Shown one piece after another: positions 37,188 through 49,485 of a stretch of 64,000 bases of DNA. Location: positions 62,555,195 to 62,619,194 of the forward strand of contig CM023540.1 in the NCBI GenBank assembly GCA_013350335.1, given 5' to 3'. Each line of letters begins with the position of its first letter. The first letter of the stretch is position 1. The notes beneath the pieces were generated by a model. It was not told where the DNA came from. It did no database searches and worked only from the letters and a program-made list of their open reading frames with translations. Source of the stretch: Chimonanthus salicifolius (taxonomy: Eukaryota > Streptophyta > Magnoliopsida > Laurales > Calycanthaceae). The position numbers and the translations under genes were made by a program.

Positions 37188-37199
37188 GCTCTGATACCA
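37188..37199 (-). promoter_or_regulatory. Primer-binding site, perfect
   Basis: Plus strand GCTCTGATACCA, reverse complement of TGGTATCAGAGC, two bases inside the LTR end at 37202. Initiator Met tRNA primer type. Confidence 0.95.
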
Positions 37200-37201
37200 A
37201 T

Positions 37202-40200
37202 TGTAACGCCCCACCCTTTTTCACTCGCTGAAAATCAGAGTCTATTTTTTTTTTAAAAAAAAGTAAAGAGTGAAAGAGAGCAGGAACGTCACGACGAGAG
37301 CTAAGTCCGAGCTCCCAAAACCCGACCCTTAACTGGCCAACCATACGTGTGAGTGGACCAAGTCCGCTAAAATGGTTCACACGCAATAAGGTTATACATG
37401 CGGAATAAATCATAGATGCGGAAATATAATAGAATAATAATTCTATTCCATTTTAGATAACAAGGAGGTCCATCACTTAATAATAATTATCTTAAGTTAA
37501 AATATCCAAAATTAACATTCCAAACCATAGCAAATAATCTACGTTATTACAGTCCCAAATACAAGCTACTCAAATTACATTGTCCATGAATAGCTTAAAT
37601 AAAATGAAACTAAAATATCCAAGCTCCTAAGCTTGGCTCCGATCACATCCTTCGTCTCGTTCATTTCCTATGTCATCAACTAGGGTAGAAGTAGGGCGTT
37701 AGACAACGCGCCGAGTAGGTACTCCAAGTAGGGTCAATACATGGGTTAGTACCAAAAATCACATAGACAATATAATATCAAAATCATGTAAAACAATGCC
37801 ATGTCGTGGGTGTCATATGCAATGAGTCCCACCCATCTTCCATATCACAACACATATTATCCTCTTGATGGAAACTTCTCATCAAGGTATCCCCACAATT
37901 GCCTTACGGACACCCTGAAGGAGTGTGGATCTCCGGTTACCAATCAATCATACATCCTTCTCGATGGAAAATGCACATCGAGGTACCCTCACGAATGCCT
38001 TACGGAAGCCCCGACGGAGCGTGGGTCTCCGGTTACATTTCATCCCTCCTATGCCATGAATGAGATCCAAGTGCAACATGCTATGTAATAATACAAATCA
38101 TAGCATTTAAAATCCCATCATTAAGACATAACATTTGATACAAAATAACAATAACTCATCAAAATATGAATTAAAATCATCATACATATCCCATGGTTTC
38201 AATGAGGTAGGAATCCAACCAATGACCAACTAAAGTGTCCTTGTGTTTTCGTCCGAAAACCGCTCACCGCTCGTACACCGCTTGAGAGGTCCCGTTAACT
38301 TATTACATATCAATAAGTCAAACCAACGTTCCATTTAATTTCCAATCATACTTAAGTCCACAAAATACCTTAGTGGGGTTCGGCCATACAACATGGCCGA
38401 ACCTCACTCACTTGGTTTTGGGTCCCTCTTTTTGATCCTTTGATCTTTTAATTAAGTCCAAGATCATTCCATTAGCTTTTCATTAATGAAAGCCCTACAT
38501 CCACAAAAACATTCTCCATGGGGTTCGGCCATACACTATGGCCGAACCCATGGTCCTTTTATTTTCACCATATTTACCTCTTTGCCATCATTCTTTCCAT
38601 AGCTAATCACTCCTTTTATTTATACATACCTAGGTCCATAACTAAACATTTCATGCATGGATCCACAAATGATCCATCAACATAAAACCCATGATGTCTC
38701 ATTTCCCATCTTTTCCTTTAAATCATTTACAATCTTAGGTCCATAAACAAAGTCCCTCCATGGGGAGTTTAATCATATACTTAGATTCATCATTTAAACC
38801 CAAGGATCCATAATACATCCATTAATATTTCTCCATGGGGTTCGGTCATACAACGTGGCCGAACCCATGGTCCTTGGTTCTTCTTTATTTCCTTATTTCA
38901 AGTTTATCATTTACAACATTTAAACCTTATTTAAAATCACTAACATATTTGCATGATTTTCATCCTTTAGCACTCATTAATATTTACCAACATCCCCCAT
39001 CATTTTGATGGTCCAAAATATCTAAGTCCATCAATATCTCTCCATGGGGTTCGACCATGGACCATGGCTAAACCCATGGTCCATGGTTCTTCATCATTAT
39101 AACATTTGAGACCATTTTAAAATATCAATAACATTCCCCCATTATTTCCTTCCTTTAAAACCATTTAAATCACTAACATCCTTCCATGGGGTTTGGCCAT
39201 ACAACATGGCCGAACCCTATGGTTCATCATTTCCATTTAAAAATCATACATCCATGGTTATATCCTTTTATGGGGTTTGGCCATACATCATGGCCGAACC
39301 TCATCTAACCCTTCCTTTGTCTTTAATGGTCCATGCATATCAACCTTAGGGCCATGCAAAGCCAACCCATGATCTTTGGTCATAATACCTTATCTTAGAC
39401 ATGCATGAGATCTTTTCCATACATTCATAACAATTAGGGTTCAGCCATACAAGGGCCGAACCATGATCCTTGACCATTCTTTTCTTACTTATTAAAATCT
39501 CATCAAGTACTTACCGATTCTGCGACTCCTCAGGTTTCTTTCACTCCTTCTTGCTCCTCCGATCTTCTCCCTCCTTAGCCTCTTCTTCTTCATTGATCTT
39601 TGGCCGAGAGTGAGCTTGAGAGGTCTTGAGATGGAAACCCAAAGAAAGGGTTCAGCCAAAGAGTGTAGGTTTGAGAAAGGGTCGGCCTTGAGTGAGAGGG
39701 AGAGGAGCATGAGATAGAAAATATTCTAAGTGTTTCTTGTCTTGAGAGGGGGTTCGGCCAAGAGAGAGAGGGAGAGAGTAAAATGAAACTCCAAGTCTTG
39801 TTCAATGAGAGTGGTCGGCCAAGGGTGGTGTCTTTTGGTTGATGCCCTTTTGTAACTCCTATGACTCATCACCTCCTCATTAATACTTCCTTTGGGGGTT
39901 TCATCCCATGAGATGAAACTCCCAGCCGTATGCCACTTGGGTTTCCATCATAAGATGGAAATCCTCCATCTCCCAACGTGTGCTCTTGGATATCCTTGTG
40001 TAACAACAACAACCTTTCACCTCCCTCATTTAATGCTTCCTTTGGAGTTTCATCCCATGAGATGAAACTCCCATCTCCCCAACGTGTGTACACTTTGACT
40101 TTGGTCTTATGAGATGCAACTCTCCATCTTCCCACTCCACTCACTTAAAATGAAAGTCTCATTAACTTCCCATTCAACTCATCTCTTTAACTCAACTCAT

Positions 40201-40545
40201 ATCTTTAATTCAACTCATTTAACTCACTTAAAATCAACTCATTTACTTGATTCCATTTCCAATTTAATTCAGCCATAATTTAATTAAGCTTGAACTCACT
40301 TGGTGGTCGACCAAGTCAACCATGACCCATTGGGTCCCAATTGGGCATTTGACCCAATTGACAACCTTGACCCAATTAAATAAATCTTACCCATTTATTT
40401 CAATTGAACTTTATCCATAATCCGCTGGGTCTTAATTGGGCAATTGACCCAACACCTTACCCATCTAAGATCTATCTCTATTAATTCACAAATTAAATAG
40501 ACAATTTTCATATATATTCATGAACTGAAAATCCGGGGTGTTACA
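37202..40545 (-). repeat. Complete subfamily A LTR, 5' LTR of the minus-strand element
   Basis: TGTAACGCCCCACCC at 37202 to CCGGGGTGTTACA at 40545, 3344 bp. The adjoining PBS shows it is a 5' LTR. Minus-strand order: U3 (40545 to about 40000), GGAGTTTCATC blocks, pyrimidine-rich leader, donor GGTAAGTACTTG near 39510, hairpin array (39470-38365), minisatellite (38040-37870), acceptor block near 37680 and A-rich tract. The flank beyond the LTR start is the right half of a hairpin (GAACCCCAC). Confidence 0.9.
38365..39470. repeat. Hairpin array in LTR A, about nine hairpins
   Basis: Examples near 38374 (outer stem AGTG with CACT), 38517, 38837, 39046, 39187, 39272 and 39438. Some arms carry GTTTGG or GACCAT substitutions. 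Confidence 0.85.
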
Positions 40546-40629
40546 GAACCCCACAAGTGAGCTTTGGTGGACAGTGGACAGTGGACAGTGGGTAGTGGAC
40601 AGTGGACAGTGGGTAGTGGACAATGGACA
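40546..40629. repeat. Host LTR scrap plus 9-10 bp GGACAGTGG microsatellite-like repeat
   Basis: Between two minus-strand LTRs. It begins with a hairpin half GAACCCCACAAG, then about seven units of GTGGACAGTGG and GGGTAGTGGAC. Nothing else is visible. Confidence 0.8.
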
Positions 40630-41797
40630 TGTAACGCCCGCCCCTTTTCACTGATAATCAGAGTCTAATTTTTTTTTGAAGTAAAGAGTGACAAAGGGCG
40701 CGAGACGTCACGACACGAGTTAAGTCCGATCTTCTAAAGCCCGGCCCTTAACTGGCCAACCCTACGTGCGTGTGGAAGGAAGTCCACGAGAACGGTTCGC
40801 ATGTAGACGTAAGCTCGCGGAATATAACTTAATGCGGAACATTATAATAGAGACTATCCTACCAGTTTTAGATAGCAAGGAAGTACGGCACTTAAATTAC
40901 TAAAATACCCCTAAATTCATAATTATACCTCAAAGTGATAATGTGTAAAGTAAAGACCAAACCATAGTAAGAAATATAAATTATACAGATCCGACGAGCT
41001 AAGCTACTCAATTACATATTCCAAAATAAATTTAAATAAACTAAGTAGCTCGCTTTCCCAAGTTCCTGCGCTTGGCTCCCGTCGTGTCCTCCGTTTTTGC
41101 CATCTCTGCGTCATCAGCTAGGGTAGAAGTAGGGCGTTAGACAACGCGCCCAGTAGGACTCCGAGTAGGGCTAACACATGGATTAGTGATAACAAGCACA
41201 TAGATAATCATATAATGAAAACCATAAAATGAATGCAATGCCATGGGTGTCTTATGTCGTGTGTCCCACCCATCATCCATACCATCATGATGCCATATCC
41301 CCCTTGATGGAAAAACCTCATCAAGATATAAACAATCACAAATTATCCCCTTGACGGCGAGGCCTCGTCAAGGTGTCCCCATGTTTGCTTCACGGTCGCC
41401 CCGACGGAGCATGGACTCCGGTTATATCTCAACACATCAAGATATCCCCATGTTTGCTTCTCGGTCGCCCCGACGGAGCATGGACTCCGGTTATAGCATA
41501 TCAAACTATCCCCATGTTTGCTTCTCGGTCGCCCCGACGGAGCATGGACTCCGGTTATAGCGCATCAGGCTATCCCCATGTTTGCTTCTCGGTCGCCCCG
41601 ACGGGGTATGGACTCCGGTTTCTTTATTTTCCCGCCCATTCCATGCATGAGATGTAAATGCATTATGCTATGTAATATATATAACTCATAACCTTAATAT
41701 ATCATACATAGCCTTAACACATAATGCATAACCTTAAAATATGATTCATAGCATTAATATAAAATTCATAGCCTTAAAACCCATCATAAGACAAATC
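40630..41797 (-). repeat. Minus-strand subfamily C LTR, U5 side, cut by E1
   Basis: Begins TGTAACGCCCGCC. It contains the A-rich tract, acceptor block near 41120, and a four-unit minisatellite (about 41370-41625) with TGCTTCTCGGTCGCCCCGAC and GGACTCCGG. It is cut at 41797, after AAATC, by LTR1 of E1; the remainder is not in the window. Confidence 0.85.
41370..41625. repeat. Minisatellite, about 60-66 bp units, four copies
   Basis: Repeated block CCCCATGTTTGCTTC, CGGTCGCCCCGACGGAGC, ATGGACTCCGGTTAT. Generates the spurious ORFs at 41351-41657. Confidence 0.95.
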
Positions 41798-42871
41798 TGT
41801 AATGGCCCGAAATTTGTAAGTCAATATATGTTGTGTTATTATTTATTTTTAATGGTGGAAATTGGAAATTTGATGGAATAAATGGTGAATGGATCAAAAA
41901 TATGGACAAAGGCCCAATTAGGGCCTAATGGATTATGGATTGGATTTAAGTTTACTTAAGGTGTCAAAGATGGTCAATTGGGCCAAGGATGGTCAAATTG
42001 GGCCCAATACTCATTTGGGACCCAATGGATCAAGGTGATGTAAGCCCTAAGGTAAATGGGTAAGATGAAAATGTAATTGGGCCATGGGCCCAATGGTGAT
42101 CCAATTAGAATGAATTGAATGGGTCTAAATCACCTAAGTTAATTTGAAGTTGACCAAGGAGACATGGTCCAATGGGACCCTTCTCCACCTCACTAAGTGA
42201 GGTGGCGTGTGGACCCAAGGTTTGGTGGGGCCGACCACCATGGTTGAATTGGTCAACCATGGGTGTATGCATAAATGCAATTTAAGCAAGTGGGATTAAG
42301 TCTAAGTGGAAATTAATTAACCTAAGGTAATTATCTAAGTAATTAAATGGTTAAGTTATCCAAATGGTGGTCAAATGGTCAATGGAAGACCAAAACCACC
42401 CATTGCAAGAAGAAACAAAAACGTTGGCTAGTGGTTGGGTCAAAAAGCATGAGAAATATCTCATGTGGGGTGGTTGGGAGAATTAATGCTAAAGGTAACT
42501 TATGAAACCAAAGAGATAAGATGAGTTTTCATCTTATCCCATTTTCATTTCACTAGCTCCATCTCTCTCACTCTCTCATGGTCGTCCCCCACTAGGAAGA
42601 GAAGAGAAGAAAGAAAGCTAAGGGGAAAAGAAGAGAAGGAGAGAAGAAAGAAGTGGAATTTTTAGTCCATTACTCTAAGATCAAGGTCTATTATCTTCCC
42701 TCTCATTATCTTCCCCTCTCCCTCTCTCAAGCAAACCCTACCTTGGCCGATCATAAGTTTGGAGGGTTTCACCATTGATCAAGCATCTTGGCCAACCAAA
42801 GATCAAGAGGAAGGAGAAAGGAGGCTAAGAAAGCCGACGGGAGTGGCGAAAGTCGGAGGAGACGACGGATT

Positions 42872-43825
42872 GTAAGTATTTCCTAAACAAGAGATTTGGA
42901 TTTTTAGGGTTTGAAATTTGGGATTCATTTTTGTTAAATTTGATGGTGGCCAAATGATTATAGGCCTTGGATCTCAAATCCATCAAATTGAAGGATGGAA
43001 AGTGGACAAAACCCTAAATGGGTATATTAGGGTTAAGGAAAGAAATAAAAAATAAAATAAAATGGAGTAAGGATAGTATGTAATTAGGTGTTAATTAAGC
43101 ATGGAAGTGTGGGTTTTGAATGAATTGATGGACCATAGGGTTCGGCCATGTGGTATGGCCGAACCCCATGGTAAATGGTTAATGAATTTAATTAGGGTTT
43201 TGTAAGAATGGAAGTATGGAGAATGGTTTAGGGTTTTAAGTGCTTAATGATTAAATGTAGGCAATGTTTGAGGAGGTTTATTATGATGGAATCCATGAAT
43301 AAATGTAAGTGTCTTTATGATCAAAAAGGGCACCAATGGACTAGTGGACCATGAACCATGGGTACGACCATGGTGTATGGCCGAACCCTATGGTGGTGTA
43401 ATGATGGATTTAATGGTTATGAATAATGGAAAATAAATGGGAATGTTGGTGGTGTTGATGGACCCAAAAAGAGACCTAATGTTGTTAGTTGTAATGGGAA
43501 TGTGGCTAAGTTTATAGACTTGAATGTGATTAAGGATGATGGGTCCAAATGTGTAGATAGGCCAAAGAAAAAATGGGATAAAGACATCATGGAACCGGCC
43601 ATGGTGTATGGCCGAACCCATGACCCATTTGTGGGTAAACTTGTGGATTAATTTGGTATTATGTATGGGAGAAATGAATGAGGGTTAGAGTGTTTAAATG
43701 GCTAATTTTTCTAGTGTTGTTAGGTTGTGGGTATGCTTGTTATCACTAATCCATGTGCTAGCCCTACTCAGAGTCCTACTGGGCGCGTGGTCAACGCCCT
43801 ACTTCTACCCTAGCTGATGACGCAG
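42872..43825 (+). other. Predicted leader intron of LTR1 (shortened)
   Basis: Donor GTAAGTATTT at 42872; acceptor GACGCAG-GAA ending at 43825, preceded by a pyrimidine-containing CTACTTCTACCCTAG and a branch-like CACTAAT. In LTR2 the matching interval is about 54616-56688. Predicted from sequence only. Confidence 0.5.
43135..43622. repeat. Hairpins of LTR1 (three)
   Basis: At about 43139, 43363 and 43597; the second and third have mutated left arms (TACGACCAT, AACCGGCCAT), while their LTR2 equivalents at 55103 and 55338 are intact. Confidence 0.9.
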
Positions 43826-44280
43826 GAAATGCCGGAGTAGAAAGACGAAACGGGAGCCAAGCTTAGGAGCTTGGGAGGCGGACTATTTACTTTTTTAAGT
43901 TTATTTTAGGAAATGTATTTGAGTAGCCTAGCTTGTTGGAAATGTAATATTTTAGACTTATTGCTATGTTTTGGATTTTATTGTAGACATATGATGTTAT
44001 GGCATTTTAGTCATTAAATGATGAAATCTTCCTTGCTATCGAGAAAAATTGGTAGGATAGTATCTATTATCATTCCGCATTTAATGTGTTATTCCTCGAG
44101 CTTACTTCTACGGGTGAACCATTCTCCGTGGACTCCGTTCCACGCACCCGTAGGGTTGGCCAGTTAAGGCCCGGGGGACTTAACTCACGTCATGACGTCC
44201 GCGCCCTTTGTCACTTCTTAATTCAAAAAAAAATAAAAATTAGACTCTGATTTTCGGTGAAAAGGGGCGGGCGTTACAGT

Positions 44281-44292
44281 TGGTATCAGAGC
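44281..44292 (+). promoter_or_regulatory. Primer-binding site of E1
   Basis: TGGTATCAGAGC, two bases after LTR1; perfect initiator Met tRNA type. Confidence 0.97.
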
Positions 44293-44891
44293 GAAATCGG
44301 AAGAATGAATCTCTCGAAGTATAATTAAGACGGTTTCACGTCTCACTGACGGATAAGAATCCCAACTGACCGACTCTTTGGAGTCCGCTGCACGGGGGCC
44401 GGGTTAATTTACTTCGATTGACTCAGACTGAAGTATTCAATCTGAGAACAACGTTCGATGGAAAGAAAAGATAGCAAGGGAAGGAATAATCATCATCAAT
44501 GATGGATTTATCAAACATAGCAAATAGGGCTTACTTTCCCCGACATGAGAAAAAAAAAAAAAAAAACAAATCTAGATCTTTCCCCAAAATTGATGGAATT
44601 ATGATAGATTTATCGAACATAGGAAAAATCTCCCCGATTTCACCAAATTGGACAAAACATAGATACTTGGGAAGTTTTCCCCAAACCAAGAATGCATATT
44701 TGGCAATTTCCCCTACAAAGATTCATTGTACTATACATGAAAAACCCCCCCGAAAACTAAGTATGATTATTTGGTAATTTTCCCCCGCATTGAAGAAAAT
44801 ATTTGATATTTAGGAAAAAAATTTCCAAACTATGAACATGACAATTCTATGAAGGAACTAAGTCAATAAATATTGTTCAATGACTTAGGAA
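44293..44891 (+). other. E1 leader between PBS and gag
   Basis: A-rich, with poly-A runs and recurrent motifs (GATTTATC followed by AACATAG, and TTTTCCCCAAA). It is nearly identical to 57168-57761. Candidate packaging region by position. The 92-codon ORF at 44499-44777 is not credible. Confidence 0.7.
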
Positions 44892-46016
44892 ATGCCTCGG
44901 AAGAGAAAAACCCGACAAAACCCACAAGTAGAGGAAGAGGTGCCACCACCGCATCAAGAGGAGGTACAACCACCGCGTCAAGAGGAGGTACAACCACCGC
45001 ATCAAGAGGGAGTACAACCACCACATCAGGAGGAGGGACAAAATAGTGTGAACATACCTGTTGTGCCTCCCGAATTTAAGGAATTGGTTCAAGCAGTGGT
45101 CACCACTGTACTTCAACAACACTTGAATGGGATTGCGACCACCAGTGACTACAACAAACGGAATATGGTTAGAGATTTCCAGCAACAGCGCCCTCCCTAC
45201 TTCAGGGGAAAGGAAGGGGCTGTCGCAGCAGAGCACTGGTTGAAAAGGATCACTCATATCTTGAGTCTGCTTTAGATTTCCGGTCACGCTGATAGGATCT
45301 TACTGGCTACATCTCAACTAATCGAGGATGCCGGTAATTGGTGGGAGGTTGTAGAAAAGCAGCAAGCACTGGTACCGGAAGGGCAAAGGATTGCTATGAC
45401 ATGGGAAGGGTTCTCAGCTACCTTTTTAGAACAATATTTTCCGGAGGAGGAAAGAGAGAGCCAGACTCAAGCCGTTCTGTCATTGATACAAGGCAATATG
45501 ACGGTGGCAGAGTATCATAGAGAATTTCTTGGGCTATCCGTCTATGCATTCTACATGGTGGATACTGAGCACCAGAGAGCCCGTAAGTTTGAGCGGGTCC
45601 TTCGGCCGAGTATCAGGGCTAGGGTGACCATTTTCAAGGAACCTACACTGGTAGGGTTGGTCAGTAGGGCCACTATAGCGGAACGAGAGCTGAATGAGTT
45701 GGCGCGGCCTGACAACCGCCAGGGGCAGAGTGGGCGGGGCGCATTTCAACCCACCAAGAGGTTCTGTCCGAGTTTCAGCAGACCCTCACCCTCCATTGGG
45801 TCTACAGGGGGCTTTCGCCCCAACCATCCCTCCCCGTCAGCATCAGTCACCCAGGTCCCACGGGGTGGGGGTACTTGCTATCAGTGTGGCCAACATGGCC
45901 ACTTCAAGAGGGAGTGTCCACAGCTCAACAGACCCTCTAATTTCAGGGGTTCTTCCCACCCTCCAGCTAAGCCAGCTCAGTCGCGAGGAGGCAGAGCGCA
46001 CAACCAGGCTGGGTGA
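44892..46016 (+). pseudogene. gag: Gag of E1, with zinc knuckle; two stop codons
   Basis: Capsid/nucleocapsid precursor. Starts MPRKRKTRQN at 44892, in frame with everything down to the CCHC knuckle. Residues about 14-50 are four tandem 8-residue units (PPHQEEVQ type), encoded by 24-bp repeats at about 44938-45040. The retrotransposon gag domain spans about 45200-45640 (WLKRIT, WWEV, FSATFLEQYFPEEER, FLGLSVYAF). The knuckle near 45876-45917 reads CYQCGQHGHFKREC. Breaks: TAG at 45273-45275, where E2 has CAG, and TGA at 46014-46016, where E2 has CGA; both are C-to-T. Without these, gag and pol are one frame, as usual for this group. The start is supported by the same ATG in E2 (57762) and in 12422. 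Confidence 0.95.
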
Positions 46017-49000
46017 GCGACAAACCTTGCAAGATCTAGATGGATTTTTGCCATACCTTCTCCAATAGAGGTGGATCGCTCGGTGATTCAAGGTATGGCT
46101 GTAGTTGGTAGTTCTTATGTTGTTGCATTATTTGACTCTGGAGCTTCACATTCATTTATATCTGCTGCATTCATATCTGCTACGGGCACATTAGTACAGA
46201 ACCTGTCCACCTCACTTACCATTGTGTCCCCCGTCGGAGACACATCTTTGGGACTCATATGCACGGCACTGAACACTGAACTCGCTGGATTCAGATTCGA
46301 GTTCAACTATTTAGTAATCGATATGGCGGAATACGATGTTATATTTGGTATGGACTGGTTGGCTACATATCAGGCCCATATTGATTGCCATCTTCGTAGG
46401 GTGATATTTTGGTCACCCGAGGGAAAGCGGTATATAGTGCCCCCTGATAGACAAGGTATTCCTAGAAGATTGCAGGAAGAATTGAACCACCTTGTCTTGA
46501 ACAACATTAGGTTAGACAGGACACCAGGGGCTGAACTTCAGGCGGTAGTAGCAGAGTTTGCCGAGGTATTTCCAACAGAGCTCCCTAGTTTGCCACCCAA
46601 GAGGGAGATAAACTTTGAGATCAAGTTATATCCCAGTACTACTCCAGTATCGTTGCCACATTATAGGATGACACCAGCTGAGATGACCGAGTTGAAAAAG
46701 CAGATTGATGAACTGCTCAGATTGGGTTCTATTCGGAATAGTACATCAGCATGGGGAGCCCTGGTATTATTTACGAAGAAAAAGGATGGTACCCTTCGGA
46801 CGTGTGTGAATTATAGAAAATTGAACCAGCTGACTGTCAGGAACAAGCATCCCCTACCCAGGATTGACGATCTGTTTGATCAACTTAGGGGTTCCTCTCA
46901 CTTCTCCAAGATTGATCTGATGTCCGGATACCATCAAATTCGGGTTAGAGAGGAGGACATAGAGAAGACAGCCTTCAGAACAAGGTATGGTCTATATGAG
47001 TATGTAGTCATGCCGTTTGGGCTTACTAATGCACCAGCTGTGTTCATCGCCCTGATGAATAGGATATTCCGGCCTTACTTAGATCAGTTTGTGATATTAT
47101 TTATTGATGACATCCTGATCTATTCCAAGAGTCAGGAAGAACATTCTGAACACCTGCGGATAGTTCTGGACACCCTGAAGAGGAACCAGTTGTATGCTAA
47201 AGCCAGCAAGTGTGAGTTCTGGCTATCTAAGGTTAACTTCTTGGGACACGTTATATCGGAGGAAGGTATAGCCGTGGACCGGGCTAAGGTAGCGGCAGTG
47301 AAGGAGTGGAAAGTGCCGACAAATGTGACCAAGATCTGCAGTTTTCTAGGATTGGCCGGTTACTACAGGAAATTCATCATGGACTTCTCCAAGATTGCAG
47401 CTCCACTTACCTGACTCACTCAGAAAGGAGTCAAGTTTGAGTGGTCGGATCTGTGCAACCGGAGATTTGAGGAGCTAAAGGAGAGGCTTACAATCGCTCC
47501 TATTCTGATTTTGCCGGAAAGAGGTAGAAATTATGAGGTGTACTGTGATGCCTCAGGAGAGGGACTGGGGTGTACACTAAGTCAAGGTAATCGTGCGGTG
47601 GCGTACGGATCAAGACAGTTAAAAATCCATGAACACCACTATCCCACGCATGATCTGGAACTAGGAGCAGTAGTCTTCGCTCTCAAAAGCTGGAGACACT
47701 ACCTGTATGGTGAGAAATTTGAGGTGTTTTCCGATCACAAGAGTCTGAAATATTTGTTTGATCAGAAGGAACTCAACATGAGACAACGCCGATGGATGAA
47801 ATATCTGGCAGATTATGACTTTGCACTCCGATATCATCCCGGCAAGGCGAATAAGGTGGCGGATGCCCTCAGCTGCATGTCACGTGCGATAATAGCCAGC
47901 TTGATCAGGACGGAATGGGAAGTATTGAATACCATTAGAGAATTTAAACTCTACCTCAATAATCATGGGACCATATATAACCTGATCATACGATCCAACA
48001 TGGTCTCCGAGATTGAACGGGAGCAATGGACAGATCCAGAGGTGGAGGAGATAGGGACTAAGATGTCTATCGGTGAGGTTGTACTAGAGTGGGAATTACG
48101 ACTAGGATAGGGTCTTGTATTCCGAGGCAGGACATATGTGCCTAAGAGCTACAGAAGAGAGTTGTTGATTGAAGCACATCAAACCAAGCTCTCTATCCAT
48201 CCGCACAACACTAAGATGTATCATGACCTTAAGAGGCACTATTGGTGGTGGGGACTCAAGAAAGATGTGGTAGAGTTTGTTGCTCGTTGCCTAACTTGCC
48301 AGCAGGTTAAGGTGGAACATCAGGGACCACCGGGTTTACTCGTACCTTTGCCAGTGCCAGAGTGGAAGTGGGAGCACATATCTATGGACTTCGTAACAGG
48401 GTTGCCAAGGTCATCAAAGGGCAACGATGCCATATGGGTCGTAGTGGACCGGTTGACTAAGTCTGTACACTTCTTTCCCATCAAGATGACAGATTCATCG
48501 GAGACCTTGGGTCGACGGTACATCTGGGATATCATTAGACTACATGGTGTTCCCCGGACTATTGTGTCCGACAGGGATGGCCGATTCACCTGCAGAGTAT
48601 GGCAGGACATGCAGTCGGCTATGGGGACCGACATATTGACTAGCACAGCATTTCATCCACAGACTGATAGACAGACGGAGAGGACAATACAGACATTGGA
48701 GGATATGCTGAGAGCATGTATGCTAGACTTCAAGGGTGGATGGGAGGATCATTTGCCACTAGTGGAGTTTTCTTACAATAACAGTTACTAGGCAAGCCTC
48801 CAGATGGCTCCATTTGAGGCCTCATATGGTAGGCCGTGTAGATCGCCAGTGTGTTGGACAGAGGCCGGTGAGCCTGCGCTGATTAGACCGGAGTTGGTTG
48901 CGGAGACTACAGCGCAGATTAAGTTGATACGGCAACACCTACTCACCGCGCAAAGCCGTCAAAAGAGTGACGCCGACAAGAGGAAAAGGTTCCTCGAGTT

Positions 49001-49423
49001 TGAGGTGGGAGACTTGGTGTTTTGGAAAGTCTCACCACGGAAGGGGCACATGATGTTCGGAAAGAAGGGGAAATTGTCGCCTAGATTTGGGGGACCGTTT
49101 CCAATCCTGAAGAGGGTGGGGGGGTAGCTTATCAGTTGGCGCTCCCTCCACAGCTATCCTCTCTACATGATGTATTCTATGTATCCATGTTGAGAAAGTA
49201 CAACCCCAATCCTTCACATGTATTGAACGTGCAAGACGTCGATGTACAAAGCGACGTGACATATGTGGAGAAACCGATCAGGGTAATCGGGAGAGAACAA
49301 AGAGTGCTGAGAAACCACGCTATTTAGTTAGTCAAGGTGATATGGGAACTGCATGGCAATGAGGAAGCCACCTGGGAACATGAATCCGAAATGAGTGCCA
49401 CTCATCCGGATCTTCTTGTATGA
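46017..49423 (+). pseudogene. pol: Pol of E1: protease, RT, RNase H, integrase, C-terminal tail
   Basis: Same frame as gag. Protease has the DSGA active site at 46134-46145 ([11 protein letters not shown]). RT spans about 46650-47400, with [15 protein letters not shown] and the catalytic FIDD near 47100-47111. RNase H runs about 47520-47880 ([17 protein letters not shown]). Integrase has its His/Cys zinc region at about 48170-48310, then SMDF, VSDRDG near 48567 and LEDML near 48699 as the D-D-E triad. The tail ends with EEATWEHE and TGA at 49421-49423. Stops: TGA 47412, TAG 48108, TAG 48789 and TAG 49325, each a C-to-T change relative to E2 or the minus-strand copy. A frameshift lies in a G-run near 49118-49125. 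A chromodomain in the tail cannot be confirmed by eye. All catalytic motifs remain visible. Confidence 0.95.
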
Positions 49424-49459
49424 GTTGTTTTGAACCTTTACTTCGCTCGAATTTTTGGG

Positions 49460-49485
49460 ACGAAAATTTTAAAAGAGGATTGTAT
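49460..49485 (+). promoter_or_regulatory. Polypurine tract of E1
   Basis: AAAATTTTAAAAGAGGAT then TGTAT just before LTR2 at 49486. Equivalent to 620-646 on the minus strand. Confidence 0.75.

Larger units (their letters stand above)
41798..44278 (+). repeat. LTR1 of E1, subfamily C, with ~1.1-kb internal deletion
   Basis: TGTAATGGCCCG to GGGCGTTACA, 2481 bp. It aligns to LTR2 (49486-50480 plus 54533-57153) with only scattered differences. The segment matching LTR2 from about 55476 to 56593 is missing; the junction is near 43731. U3 dyads: 42185-42205 and 42238-42262. Splice-donor-like TTGTAAGTATTT (GT at 42872), three hairpins (43139, 43360, 43597), acceptor GATGACGCAGG near 43824. Confidence 0.9.

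Noticed and set aside
9690..39470. Hairpins as independent MITE-like insertions
   Set aside because: No target duplications around individual hairpins, and they occur at homologous positions within LTRs, so they are part of the LTR.
1..40545. One minus-strand element spanning 1-3072 and 36347-40545
   Set aside because: The LTR starts differ (TGTAATACCTGG against TGTAACACCCCGG) and the middle of gag-pol is missing; more likely two elements.
40567..40628. GGACAGTGG repeat as a telomere-like or satellite sequence
   Set aside because: Too short and not a plant telomere unit; a local microsatellite-like expansion.
44877..48646. Long antisense ORFs such as 45287-44877 and 48646-48320
   Set aside because: Shadows of gag and integrase coding sequence in other frames.
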